From contig NC_068367.1 in NCBI RefSeq assembly GCF_020536995.1, forward strand, positions 66,123,993 to 66,187,992: a stretch of 64,000 bases of DNA. Reading direction: 5' to 3'. Below the pieces are notes generated by a model that saw only the letters and a list, made by a program, of their open reading frames with translations, did not search any database and was not told the origin of the DNA. Of this stretch, positions 25,018 through 36,059 are shown piece after piece (position 1 is the stretch's first letter; each line of letters starts with the position of its first letter). Both the position numbers and the translations under genes were made by a program. This DNA is from Dreissena polymorpha (lineage: Eukaryota > Mollusca > Bivalvia > Myida > Dreissenidae).

Positions 25018-25530
25018 CATGTGGAAGTGAGTGTAGTTGTTATAGTTTCTGTTGAGCAGCAGAATTAATAATTGAACTTAAATCAGATCCTGGAAATCTA
25101 CTGACATGATCCAAAGTGTCTAGGTGACATTGACTGGTTGGAATAGTAGTCTAGTGAGTAGTGGTAACAGAACTTAAGCAAGACACTAGACATGTACGGA
25201 CCTCCATCATGTCTTGGTGGAAGTGACTTAAGTTGGAATAGTTGTCTAGTGAGTAGTGGTTCCAGAACTTAATCAAGACACTAGACGTGTTCGGACCTCC
25301 ATCATGTCTTGGTGGAAGTGACTTAAGTTGGAATAGTTGTCTAGTGAGCAGCAGGAATTGAACTCAAGTCAGCCACTGGACCTGTACTTACCTCCAACTT
25401 GTTGAGGTGGAAGTGACTGTGGCTGGGATTGTTGTCAAGTGAGCAGCAGGAATTGAACTCAAGTCAGCCACTGGACCTGTACTGACCTCCAACTTGTTGA
25501 GGTGGAAGTGACTGCGGCTGGGATAGTCAA
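25018..25530. repeat. 95-bp tandem repeat, ~5 copies
   Basis: The word GGTGGAAGTGACT recurs at 25217, 25312, 25407 and 25502, with a more diverged copy before it. Units share CAGCAGGAATTGAACTCAAG and CTGGACCTGTAC(T/G)(T/G)ACCTCC. The array starts within the 3' end of an exon-like open frame (24903-25026), discussed under findings. Confidence 0.85.
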
Positions 25531-26535
25531 GAATTACAAGCCAAGTTTTGTCAGGTAAGATAAACTATATTTCAATAACAGCCACAGCCTCAGTGGCATG
25601 CAGCCGAATCACAGATTGCGTGCTGAACTATGGTTTAAGTTCTAAGGTATGGGATATTGTGATCCGTCATTGTCTGCTGTCAAATGTGTGTTGCCTGTCA
25701 TTTCAAGTACCACTTTTGGCTTTTGACATCTTCCTTTAAACCACAGGAAAATTTGGACATGTCTTTGCAGTCCTTACCCAATTGAGAAGAAATCCATATT
25801 TGATACTGTGTGTTGAAAATTTGTGTTGAACATTGAAGTTTAAGACAATTATTTATTAATTGCAGATAATAGCAAGTTGTTCTAAGCAATTATCTTATCA
25901 TTATCAAGCCTGTTATTTATCACCAGTATTATCATATCATTATCAAGCCTGTTATTTATCACCAGTATTAACTCGGTCAAATTATTTTGAATGAGTATTC
26001 CATGAATTCCATATATTTATCTCAAACAATACATCATGATTGTTTATGACTTTAGTGCATGTCTAAAAGTATATGCAGTATGTATTTCAGTTTAATAAAG
26101 ACATTAAGAACTACAATTCCATGAGGTGAATTAAGTAATTATTCCCGGACATCCAGAGAAGTTTGGTAGAAATTTTAATTTTGAGTTATCTCCCTTGGAC
26201 TGGCATTACTCGTATATGTCACTTCTATTTCCAAATGAAGCATGATCCAACAAGGGAGGTCACATTTGGGTTGTTTACAAAAAGTGGTTCTTTATTACTT
26301 CACTTTGCATGAGTCTAACTATCGTTTAAGAGCTCTTTTCTTGTTGGATAAAACAGTCCGAAATTCCCCACTCCAGAATGTCGAAACACTTATCTGACAG
26401 AATATTTAATTCCATGCTACATGCAAGCTATTTTCATCACAAAAATTGTAAACCGAAAAGATTGGAATATTTGTTTTTGCGGTTATAGGCAGTGTTTCTG
26501 ATTGAAATCAATTTGCTATTGCTTGAAAAACATCC
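25531..26535. other. No gene seen; one short duplication
   Basis: A 43-bp direct duplication (TCATTATCAAGCCTGTTATT and flanks) is present at about 25897-25970. No gene or RNA is supported. Confidence 0.5.
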
Positions 26536-26783
26536 ATTTATTGGTATACACCAGAAAAGTGGTAGAATATTTAAGGAAAACATAAGAATTTTGATTAAAT
26601 TTTGTGTCTGCCAATATTTTCGGATTGGTTTTGGAAATTTCAAATTGTACTGATATATTTATAGCCAAAGGCCAAAGGACAGAATATCCTTCACCATTCG
26701 GAAATTTCACATCACAAGTTTTCGTCGAAATTCTTATGTTTCCCGCAAATATTCTACAACTTTTTTGGTGTATGCCAATACGT
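26536..26783. repeat. ~55-bp imperfect inverted repeats around a ~130-bp centre
   Basis: Left arm TTGGTATACACCAGAAAAGT...TATTTAAGGAAAACATAAGA pairs with right arm TCTTATGTTTCCCGCAAATA...ACTTTTTTGGTGTATGCCAA. It could be a small foldback or TIR element; no target duplication was found. Confidence 0.6.
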
Positions 26784-26789
26784 TAATGA

Positions 26790-28165
26790 TTTAAAAGTAA
26801 TATTTCTTTGATTTTGGTCAGGAACTCTTTATACATTTGCTTAAAAAAGATGCCTCACATTTAGCGCATACAATAGTTTGAACCACGCGGCAAACAGAAA
26901 ATACTTTCTGAAACCCTTAATAGTATTCCTGCTATCATTTGTCATCTATTACTTATGTTGTACAAAATTATTGGTTCATTCTACCAATTGTAGAATATTG
27001 CAACCCATCCCTGAATAATGTGAATATGCCATGAGGTTGGATTAGCATATATCCCGATCAGACTAGAATATTAAATATACCAATTGTTTGTTATAAAAAA
27101 TAATTACATAGGTTACAACTCAAATTCCTCGTGCATAATACGAATATGCTTACTTTGGTTAAACTTATTATAATTTGTGTATTATTAACTGGCAGGGGAG
27201 CAACGTATGTGTGTTCTCCCTTTCTTTTTTTAAATCACTGTCTGAAGTAGTATTTGAACTTAAGTAAACTATAATGTTTACAAAGGAAATAAAAGCGTTT
27301 ACCGTCTTGCTATACTATTCGAGCCTAACATCTTGACTGATTATATTAATAAATGTAGCATTATTTGAGTAAAATAATATTTGTATGTTTCTTATTGGCT
27401 TTTGTGATCATGTGCTTCATTTGAATATAAAACGCCTATGTGGTACATGTGTAGTAAACTTTAACACCCTGATGCCTGTGATGTTAATCCAGATTAAAGG
27501 TAAATATTACTCGAAGAGGGATTGGCAGGAATGTTATATACTTAGAAACATGCTGATGATCATTCATTGTTTAACCCCTCAAACATGATCCACGTAAAAT
27601 AATGTGGGGGCGCTGCATTAAAAAACAATCAGGTCAATGTCAATGTGTTTGCTTCATAATAGTGCTAAACCAGGTCAACATGTTCACGACATAATACAAA
27701 TAAATCAGACAAATGTGTTTCCTGCATAATACAACAATCAGGTCATTGTGTTCGCTGCTTAATACAACCATATCATGGCAATACATACCCTGACAAAGAT
27801 ATTAGTCTTTACAGTGATGGTTGCAAGTGATTTTGTGTTCATTTGCTGTTCTTGTTGATATCCGAGTTTTTCAAATGGCAGTGTTATATCTTCCCTTTGA
27901 TATATGGCTTAAGTGCTAGAAGGTTACAAAATTGCAGGGCATGTACCTCATTTTTGTTAGTTAATAAATGTTAATTCTCCAAAAACTACTGTATTTATTG
28001 TTTTTAACAACAAAAACATACATCTGGAGCAGTTAGGCAAAACTTCCCTGTCATACAAATATAAACAACCAATAAAAACATCCTTATGGTAATTGTATTG
28101 AAATACGCAGACATCATTGCTATTTTGTAGATACTTTTATAACAGAAATGAGACCTTAGGCCAAC
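26790..28165. other. No gene seen; degenerate ~40-bp repeats at 27620-27770
   Basis: AT-rich DNA with a loose repeat of the form AGGTCAA(C/T)GTGTT(C/T)...CATAATAC. Nothing else could be supported. Confidence 0.4.
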
Positions 28166-28167
28166 AT

Positions 28168-28850
28168 TTTTTATGCCCCCCTTCGAAGAATAGGGGGTAT
28201 ATTGTTTTGCGCATGTCGGTCTGTTGGTCCGTCGGTCTGTCGGTCCATCGGTCTGTCCGTCCACCAGATGGTTTCTGGATGGTAACTCAAGAAGGCTTAG
28301 GCCTAGGATCATGAAACTTCATAGGTACATTGATCATGACTGTCAGATGTCCCCTATTGATTTTCAGGTAACTAGGTCAAAGGTCAAGGTCACAGTGACT
28401 CGAAATAGTAAAATGGTTTCCGGATGATAACTCAAGAACGCTTAGGCCTAGGATCATGAAACTTCATAAATAAATTGATCATGACTAGCAGATGACTCTG
28501 TTGATTTTCAGGTCACTAGGTCAAAGGTCAAGGTCACAGTGACTTGAAATAGTAAAATGGTTTCCGGATGATAACTCAAGAATGCTTACGCCTAGGATCA
28601 TAAAACTTCATAGGTACATTGATCATGACTGGCAGATGATTTCTATTGATTTTCAGGTCACTAGGTCAAAGGTCAAGGTTACTGTGACTCGAAACAGTAA
28701 AATGGTTTCCGGATGATAACTCAAGAATGCTTACGCCTAGAATCATGAAACTTCATAGGTACATTGATCATAACTGGCAGATGTCCCTTATTAATTTTCA
28801 GGTCACTAGGTCAAAGGTCAAGGTCACAGTGACAAAAAACACTTAATTTG
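28168..28850. repeat. Bivalve-type dispersed repeat with four ~145-bp modules
   Basis: Starts TATGCCCCCCTTCGAAGAAT, has a GTCGGTCTGTCGGTCC tract, then four modules starting near 28271, 28416, 28560 and 28705 with GATAACTCAAGAA(C/T)GCTTA, GATCATGAAACTTCATAGGT and CTAGGTCAAAGGTCAAGGTC. The AGGTCA words are part of the repeat and are not evidence of nuclear-receptor control. Confidence 0.8.
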
Positions 28851-29033
28851 GTTGTAGTTGTATGCATGAACTAGGATGTACTTAATAGCAATACTTCACT
28901 CATAATCTATCCTCCACAGTCAACATGTAAGTATGCTCTTCCGTTTACCAGATCTGCTTGACGCTCTTCACCAGTGGTTATTTCCGTACATCTCAATGGT
29001 AACAGCAACTTTCGTCTAGTACTAACATTGATA

Positions 29034-30055
29034 CAGTCCACTCTGGTTTATCTCGACATCGGATATCTCGATATTCTCGATATGTCGAAGTAAGCTCAAT
29101 GTCCCAACTTTTTTCCTTCTTTATCTATGTAAGTAAACATCGCATATCTCGATTTTCGTTATGTCGAATTATTCGATATGTCGATATAAAATTTTGTCCC
29201 GAGTCCCGATTTTACATGTATTTACTGTGGTTTATCTCGAAGTGCGAATAACTGTCCCAGTGTTGGCAAAAGGTGCGAAATTTTTTCTTTGATCACCGTC
29301 CCGCTTAGCCCAGCTGCTCCCGATACTCTGCGGTAGGCAATTGATGTATCATCGATTGCATCAATGATCACACGTGTGTAATGTCGTTAGCCACAAACAC
29401 TTGAGTAAGGCCTGTCACTTTAACTGCAATTAATACACAGCCTGCCGAAAGGCCAAAATAGTAATTGTTTTTACAAACAACATTCCAAAATGCATTGAGT
29501 TATATTTTTGCGTATATAAAACGTTATAAAGATAATAACGATGATAAAGACAAGACTCAAAATGGTTTTTCATTTGTATTTGATCCTGTACTAATAATCT
29601 ATTGCACTTTGCATTTCAAACAACAAAATGTACATGTACAGTTCAGTATTCCGGAACGTGATTTACGCATGTTAAGATGGAAAACCCTCGTCTTGATTGG
29701 AGGTCAATTGCATCATCAATTTAAATAGCAACATAACCAGATGTTTACTCGACAGTCTATAAAAATTCTAACCGCATGTTTTCATACAATTCTGTAATAC
29801 TTACGTCATTTTAAGCATTAAAATAGCAAAATTAATCGTGCCTCGTAAAAATGCATATGCATGTATATTAGGAAGAGAGTATTATGCCTCATGTTGACGG
29901 CTTTGTAAGACCGCTTAGCAGGTAATTATATGTTAAAAACAAGGTAAAATTGCGTCTCATTTTCGTTTGAAAACGCCTAATCGGATATCTCGAACTCTCG
30001 TTATCTCGATATTTTTTCATGTTCCCGCTGACTTCGAGATAACGAGAGTGGACTG
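29034..30055. mobile_element. pogo/Tigger-like non-autonomous DNA transposon
   Basis: Left end CAGTCCACTCTGGTTTATCT, right end read inwards CAGTCCACTCTCGTTATCTC: about 19 of 21 bases match allowing one gap. TA duplications flank it (29032-29033, 30056-30057). CAGT...CTCG(T)TAT ends with TA target sites are typical of the pogo/Tigger branch of Tc1/mariner. At ~1022 bp it has no transposase frame. Subterminal TCGGATATCTCGA words recur on both sides. It carries a ~200-bp block shared with the element at 20061-21273. Confidence 0.75.
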
Positions 30056-30327
30056 TATATTTAAGTGTAGACCCAATCCCAAAATGTTGTGTATGCCCCG
30101 GCGTTAACTGATGTAGGAGGTACATTTTGATTGACACATCCTTCCATCTCTACACAGTAAACACAAACTGACACATCCCATATAATATCAATAATGTTTC
30201 CTACAAAACTTTCATACATACATAGATGTTGTCATTTAACACTATCAACACACACACATCAACCTTACCTCATGATGCTGTTGACACTGACCTACATTTA
30301 GCTCTGTCTCCAGAGTGCAATCTCTTT

Positions 30328-30569
30328 TTAACCCTTTACCACTGATATACATATGTTGACACATTTGTAGTCCCTTAGAAAACAATATAAAATTAAATAC
30401 CTTATATATCTAACTAGATGCAAGTTTTAACGCCCTCATTTCCAGCCCTTAGATACTGATTAGCAGCAACCAGCATAAAAACCTCTTAATCGCAGTTACT
30501 CGCAGGCTGTTCTGGTTTTATGCTGTTTGTGCATAACCATTTGCTAATTCTTAGAATGGGAAAGGGTTA
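30328..30569. mobile_element. TTAACCCTTT-type MITE, ~242 bp
   Basis: Ends TTAACCCTTTACCACT and GAATGGGAAAGGGTTA are inverted. The interior has ACACATTTGTAGTCCCTTAG and CAGCATAAAAACCTCTTAAT. A degenerate relative lies at about 52340-52555. Confidence 0.6.
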
Positions 30570-31012
30570 GCTAAATTTCATGAATTCCATCATTTAAGCT
30601 TCCTGCAATGCTTAAATACGTACATGTATGTTATGAACACTCTCAATGCATGAAAATCACCTGCCTCATCTTGACTATGACATTGGCCAACTTTGGGACT
30701 TGAACTCAGTCAGAAAGGTTAAATTCTTGTCACACCAAATTTATCCATCTTTATTTTCACCTTGACATTTACCTCATGTTGTATTTAAATCTTTCACTCA
30801 GGCCATTTTCTTTTTAATTATAGTTGTCAATATCCATGCTCCTGGCATTGCCTTATGTTTTATTTCCATTCGTGTCTATTCATTGTCTGTCTGTTTGAGA
30901 GTAACCATCAATGATATATTTTATCTTGCATCAATTATGATTGTTGACAAGCTTTGTTTCATGCAAGGATGTTTGTCTTTGGATAATTGCAAGGACACCT
31001 AAGACCTTCATT

Positions 31013-31681
31013 TTTATGTCCCCTTTTGAAGAAAAGGGGGCTTATAGTGATCTGACTGTCTGTCTGTCTGTCTGTCTGTGTGTCCCTCTTTCCGTCACAC
31101 TTTGCGTTTAGGTTTTGAAAAATGCTCATAACTTCTATGTCCCTTGAGATATAACCTTCATATTTGGTATGCATGTGTATATGGACAAGGCCTTTCCATA
31201 CGCACACAATTTTTTACCCCTGTGACCTTGACCTTGAACTTAGGGTCCGGGTTTAGGTTTCGAAATTTGCATTTAGGTTTTGAAAAATGCTCATAACTTC
31301 TATGTCCCTTGAGATAAAGCCTTCATATTTGGTATGCATGTGTATATGGACAAGGCCTTTCCATATGCACACAAATTTTGACCCCTATGACCTTGACCTT
31401 TAACTTAGGGTCTGCGTTTAGGTTTCAAAATTTTTCGTTTATGTTTCGAAAAATGCTCATAACTTCTATGTCTCTTGAGATATAACCTTCATATTTAGTA
31501 TGCATGTGTTTATGGACAAGGCCTTTCCATTCGCACACAAATTTTGACCCCTGTGACCTTGACCTTGAACTTAAGGTCCGCGTTTAGGTTTCGAAATCTG
31601 CGTTTAGGTTTCGAAAAATGCTATAACTTCTATCAAAGCGTTTATAGGGGGCATATGTCATCCTATGGTGACAGCTCTTGT
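31013..31681. repeat. Bivalve-type dispersed repeat with four ~155-bp modules
   Basis: Starts TATGTCCCCTTTTGAAGAAA, followed by (CTGT)n. Modules contain TTTTGAAAAATGCTCATAAC, CCTTCATATTTGGTATGCAT, GGACAAGGCCTTTCCAT and TGACCTTGACCTTGAAC. It ends GGTGACAGCTCTTGTT. Same general architecture as the repeat at 28168-28850 but a different sequence. Confidence 0.8.
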
Positions 31682-31914
31682 TACTTTTACATTCATTACC
31701 AGATCTGTGAGAAACGCAACGCTCTTATTCAATACAGCATTATATAAAAAAACACAAAATAATGTTTATCGCTTATTAAATGTAGAATTATTTGTTTATC
31801 AGATTAAGCATATAGATCTTTAATAGGGGACTTTTCACAGATTTTGGCAGATATTGTAGTTTGTCATTAAAAGTTTTATATTGATAAATGCAAACATTAG
31901 ATCTAGAAATTTCC

Positions 31915-32517
31915 AGTAAAAGAGTGACCCTTAACTGGGCTCAAACCACTGACCCCTGGAGTAAAAGTCTAACAGTTCGAGTAAAAAAGTGACCCTTAAC
32001 TGGGCTCAAACCACTGACCCCTGGAGTAAAAGTCTAACAGTTCCAGTAAAAAAGTGACCCTTAACTGGGCTCAAACCACTGACTCCTGGAGTAAAAGTCT
32101 AACAGTTCCAGTAAAAAAGTGACCCTTAACTGGACTCAAACCACTGACCCCTGGAGTAAAAGTCTAACAGTTCCAGTAAAAAAGTGACCCTTAACTTGAC
32201 TCAAACCACTGACCCCTGGAGTAAAAGTCTAACAGTTTCAGTAAAAAAGTGACCCTTAACTGGGCTCAAACCACTGACCCCTGGAGTAAAAGTCTAACAG
32301 TTCCAGTAAAAAAGTGACCCTTAACTGGGCTCAAACCACTGACCCCTGGAGTAAAAGTCTAACAGTTCCAGTAAAAAAGTGACCCTTAACTGGGCTCAAA
32401 CCACTGACCCCTGGAGTAAAAGTCTAACAGTTCAGTAAAAAAGTGACCCTTAACTGGGCTCAAACCACTGACCCCTGGAGTAAAAGTCTAACACTTAGAC
32501 CACTCGGACATCCGTGT
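31915..32517 (-). repeat. 65-bp minisatellite made from a tRNA-derived SINE, 9 copies
   Basis: Nine units start at 31915, 31980, 32045, 32110, 32175, 32240, 32305, 32370 and 32434 (one unit is 64 bp). Read on the minus strand each unit is AGACTTTTACTCC...GTCAGTGGTTTGAGCCC...GGGTCACTTTTTTACTG, i.e. anticodon region, B box and tail. Only the unit at the right edge (32434-32517) also has the A-box head GGATGTCCGAGTGGTCTAAG. The 19270-19347 fragment is a single-copy relative. Confidence 0.85.
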
Positions 32518-32651
32518 TGATATATTGACTGAAGTATTTTATGCTTAATATAAGCAATACTCGTTGTGTCACACAATACAGTACAGGCACCGTGTACTTA
32601 AACAAAAATGCCTCACGGCGGTGTTCACTTTTCCCGATGGGTGACATTTTG

Positions 32652-32652
<1 letters not shown>

Positions 32653-32687
<35 letters not shown>

Positions 32688-32787
32688 NNNNNNNNNNNNN
32701 NNNNNNNNNNNNNNNNNNNNNNNNNNNNNNNNNNNNNNNNNNNNNNNNNNNNNNNNNNNNNNNNNNNNNNNNNNNNNNNNNNNNNNN
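32653..32787. other. 34-G run and 100-N assembly gap
   Basis: Thirty-four G followed by one A and exactly 100 N (32688-32787). The round gap size suggests a placeholder of unknown true length. Open frames through it are artefacts. Confidence 0.98.
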
Positions 32788-33150
32788 GAAAAGGATGTTT
32801 CATGCATGTGTGTAAGTTTTGTTGCAGTTTTGTCTTTTCTGCCTTAGTGGATTTTTGCAAAGAAGCGACTTCCTTGAAACAATCAGACATGTGTTTGTCA
32901 GAAACACAATGCCCCTTCTGCGCCGCTTCGAAGCCATATTTTTTACCTTTGACCTTGAAGGATGACCTTGACCTTTCACCACTCAAAATGTGTAGCTCCA
33001 TGAGATACACATGCATGCCAAATATCGAGTTGCTATCTTGAATATTGAAAAAGTAATGGGCAATGTTTAAGCTTTCAGAGGGACAAACAGACTGAAGGAC
33101 GAACTGACGGACAGTTCAACTGCTATATGCCACCCTACAGGTGGCAACAA
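32788..33150. repeat. Bivalve-type dispersed repeat, interrupted by the gap
   Basis: Right part of a repeat with TTTGACCTTGAAGGATGACC and the end GCCACCCTACAGGTGGCA; the bases left of the gap (CGGTGTTCACTTTTCCC) probably belong to the same copy. Confidence 0.5.
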
Positions 33151-33329
33151 TTAACAGCAACATTACAGCGGAAATAGTCCTCTTATCTGGGACTACACTT
33201 AACCCTCAAGCATCACACTCTGTTTACCCAGAGCGAGGCTCACAATTAGGTGAGGGGAAGATACAAAGTAAAATGGAGTGGATTTGAATCTCTGTCCAGA
33301 TAATACTTTACATACAACAAACGTAAAAT

Positions 33330-33590
33330 GAGCCTTGTTCTGAGAAAACTGGGCTTAATGCATGTGTGTAAAGTGTCATCCCAGATTAGCCTGTGCAGTC
33401 CACACAGACTAATCAGGGATGAAACTTTCTGCCTAAACTTGATTTTCGGTAAGGAGGGACGTCCTTGAAACTAAAAATACCATAAAAGTGGAAAGTGCCG
33501 TCCCTGATTAGCCTGTGCGGACTGCACAGGCTAATCTGGGATGAAACTTTACGCACATGCACTAAGCCCAGTTTTCTCAGAACAAGGCTC
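33330..33590. mobile_element. GAGCC-type MITE, best complete copy (261 bp)
   Basis: Near-perfect ~37-bp terminal inverted repeats: GAGCCTTGTTCTGAGAAAAC...TTAATGCATGTG and CACATGCACTAAGCCC...GTTTTCTCAGAACAAGGCTC. Inside each arm is a second palindrome (GCCTGTGCAGTCCACACAG; GCCTGTGCGGACTGCACAGG). AAAT appears on both sides and may be the duplication. It encodes no protein. The other copies listed are scored against this one. Confidence 0.8.
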
Positions 33591-33599
33591 AAATAGACA

Positions 33600-35480
33600 T
33601 AAAACTTGGAAAAGATCAACAGTTTATAAATAGTTTCTGTTTATATGGTATATATGATTGCAAGACAAATGATCCATGGAATGAGTATCAACAATGATGT
33701 ACACTCATCTAGGAACCAAGTAAAGAATACATTAATACAGCAATGTGCTATGCTCAAACTACTTCAACAAAACATGCACATGTACTGCTACTGAAAGAAA
33801 CAATGTGGATCTGTGCTGTTACTGAAAGAAACAATGTGGATCTTATTCCAATTATACAATTTAACAGTGACTTTACTAGACAACACTTTTTAAAAACATT
33901 TTGTTTAATAATCTGTTTTGCTAATTGCGATTGGTTCTCATATTCATTCCAAAGCCAGGAATGGTTACTGATTGTTTGTGAAGGGAATGACATTTTTCAG
34001 ATTTCAGATTTCATTAGTAAAACCCTGCATTACCGGTATGGTTGGTTTCCTCTCTAGCTAAAAATGACTCTAATATGACGTAAAATTTATTTATTTATTT
34101 AAGGTGACATTGTGTTTTTTTATATACAATAACAAAAATGCACTAAGGTGTAATCTACTAGCTGCATATTTCATATTGTTATGCATAGGGTATGGATTTT
34201 TTTTAAGCGTGACTTCTTGAAATAAATTTTCTGAGCATTAATTTTTTTTTATCAAATATGAACCAAACACGACAATCGCTTGTCGCATCCTCCAATATAA
34301 CCATTTACCTTCAAAACAACCAATATACAGTTATACACCTTCAAAATAACGGTCACTAACCTTATTACTATTGCACAAAATCTAATAACACCCAGCCAAT
34401 TTATGTTTTCTTTGTCTTAAAAAATGTCTCACTCTAATTAAGTAAACTAAATCACTTTGTAAATCAAATGAAAATGAACAAGTATGAAGCAATTTACAAA
34501 GCACTGTCTATACTGTTACTGTATCATCCTACTGCATTTGAATGGTGCTTTAACCTAGCCTGAACAACTCAAGCTTAATCAAAATTAACTTCTTTCATAA
34601 GCAATCAAAAATTATCTCTTTTATAAGCAATTAAGTGTTTGTCACCTCATGTGATCCACAACCAATAAAAACGTAATTAAGAAAAAATATTAAAAATGAT
34701 CAAAAGTAGCCCCTGCAATACACATTATTCTCACAACCAATGATTGTCTCTAAATTAAAAAACATTTTAAGGCTAAATTATCGTTCATTTTAATCAAATT
34801 TATACATGTAAGTTCAGAAATAAATGAATATTCTATGGCAGCAAAATCTTCCAATTATCAATCACTATCTTTTTAACCAACCATGGCCAAGTTTTATATT
34901 CACCTAGGCCAGTAAATATCCCATAGATAAGGTCTCATGTTATAGTACAGTTTTGGAGAAAATGTTCTCATAGATGAATTGTTGATTGTTTGTAATAAAG
35001 ATACACAAATTTATACAATCTAAAAAATAATTTACTAGTATATAATCACTCTAAGATTTCATGCTGCATCATGCATAAACATATAAAACATTTTGTGATA
35101 ATCTTCTTAACAAAATCAATTCGATATGATGCCTTTTTCATTTTCCATTGGTGTTACTAACACCTTTTTAAGAAACAGCATAAAAAAATCCTCTACAAGA
35201 GAATTGCAAGTAATTTAGCAGTATGTCATCAAAAATATCACTTTTTAAGATCAGTAATTGCAGAAATTTACTGCCCTTTTTGACATCCTGTTTAAAAAAG
35301 TATTTTTTATTTTTCTTATATGAATACATGGAATAAAGACTCATCCACAAGATAAATGTTCCATTTAGATTCTTTAACAAGAATTTCAAAAACGTTCGAA
35401 AATTTATTTGTGTTCAGAAAACTATCAGACAAAAATGGCTGGTGTAATGAAATCAAGAACAATCAAGAGATGAAAGCTAG
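33600..35480. other. Region 3' of the Par-3 coding end; no other gene seen
   Basis: AT-rich DNA downstream of the Par-3 stop. Reverse-strand AATAAA words occur at 35403-35408 and around 35306-35311, either of which could serve polyadenylation, but no downstream GU-rich element is clear. No second gene is supported. Confidence 0.45.
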
Positions 35481-36059
35481 TCACACTTTTGCAGAGTTTG
35501 GCTGTTGTTGCTGCTGTTGCAAGGTCTGCACAGGCCGCTTTCCTGCCATGCTTGTAAACACAGGATCTCTGTAACCATAGACACTGTTACCATAGCTACC
35601 AGAACTCGGAGGGGGATCAAGGTCCTGTCTATATGGATAATTGTTTGCAATGCTCCTTCTTTCAAGTGGAGTGAAATTTGTTGGTGTATTTCTGTTCACA
35701 ACTTGGTAGTTCGAGTTATTCTGACCCTGCCCACCTGCAATGTTTCTATAGTTTGAGATCCTCTCGTGGTCTTGAACAGGGGTACCCGCTGATTGTTTAA
35801 CGGATGATTTGGCAGTCTGTCAAAGGGCTGCACAGGGTTGACAACAGAGTTTTTCACATAGTTGTGTTGATACGATGGATTATGAACGTTCGTCTCCATG
35901 GAGGAAGAACTGGTTCCCCTGGATGCTGGTCGATAGACGTTGCTGAATTTTGCCACGTTTGAGTCACTCACGTGCCTTGCACCAGACAGTGGCGGGTCCT
36001 GGTAGTTGCCATAGTTACCAGCAGGCAACTGCTCGCCTTGGCCTTGTCGACTGTTGGGT
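35481..36059 (-). CDS. PARD3: Par-3 exon 15: C-terminal tail and stop (frame break)
   Basis: Acceptor TTGCTTACAG|ACCCAAC; stop TGA at 35481-35483. The first part reads PNSRQGQGEQLPAGNYGNYQ ... NYVKNSVVNPVQPFDR; the last part reads AGTPVQDHERISNYRNIAGG ... KRPVQTLQQQQQQPNSAKV. The two lie in different frames: switch required between about 35835 and 35700, most simply by one missing base near 35815-35825. The exon length (579) is one short of phase, consistent with that. Asn/Tyr/Gln-rich, disordered, no domain. Confidence 0.85.

Noticed and set aside
28271-28850. Nuclear-receptor response elements (repeated AGGTCAAAGGTCAAGGTCA)
   Set aside because: The words are part of the repeat module itself and occur in several unrelated bivalve-type repeats here; no evidence of regulatory use.
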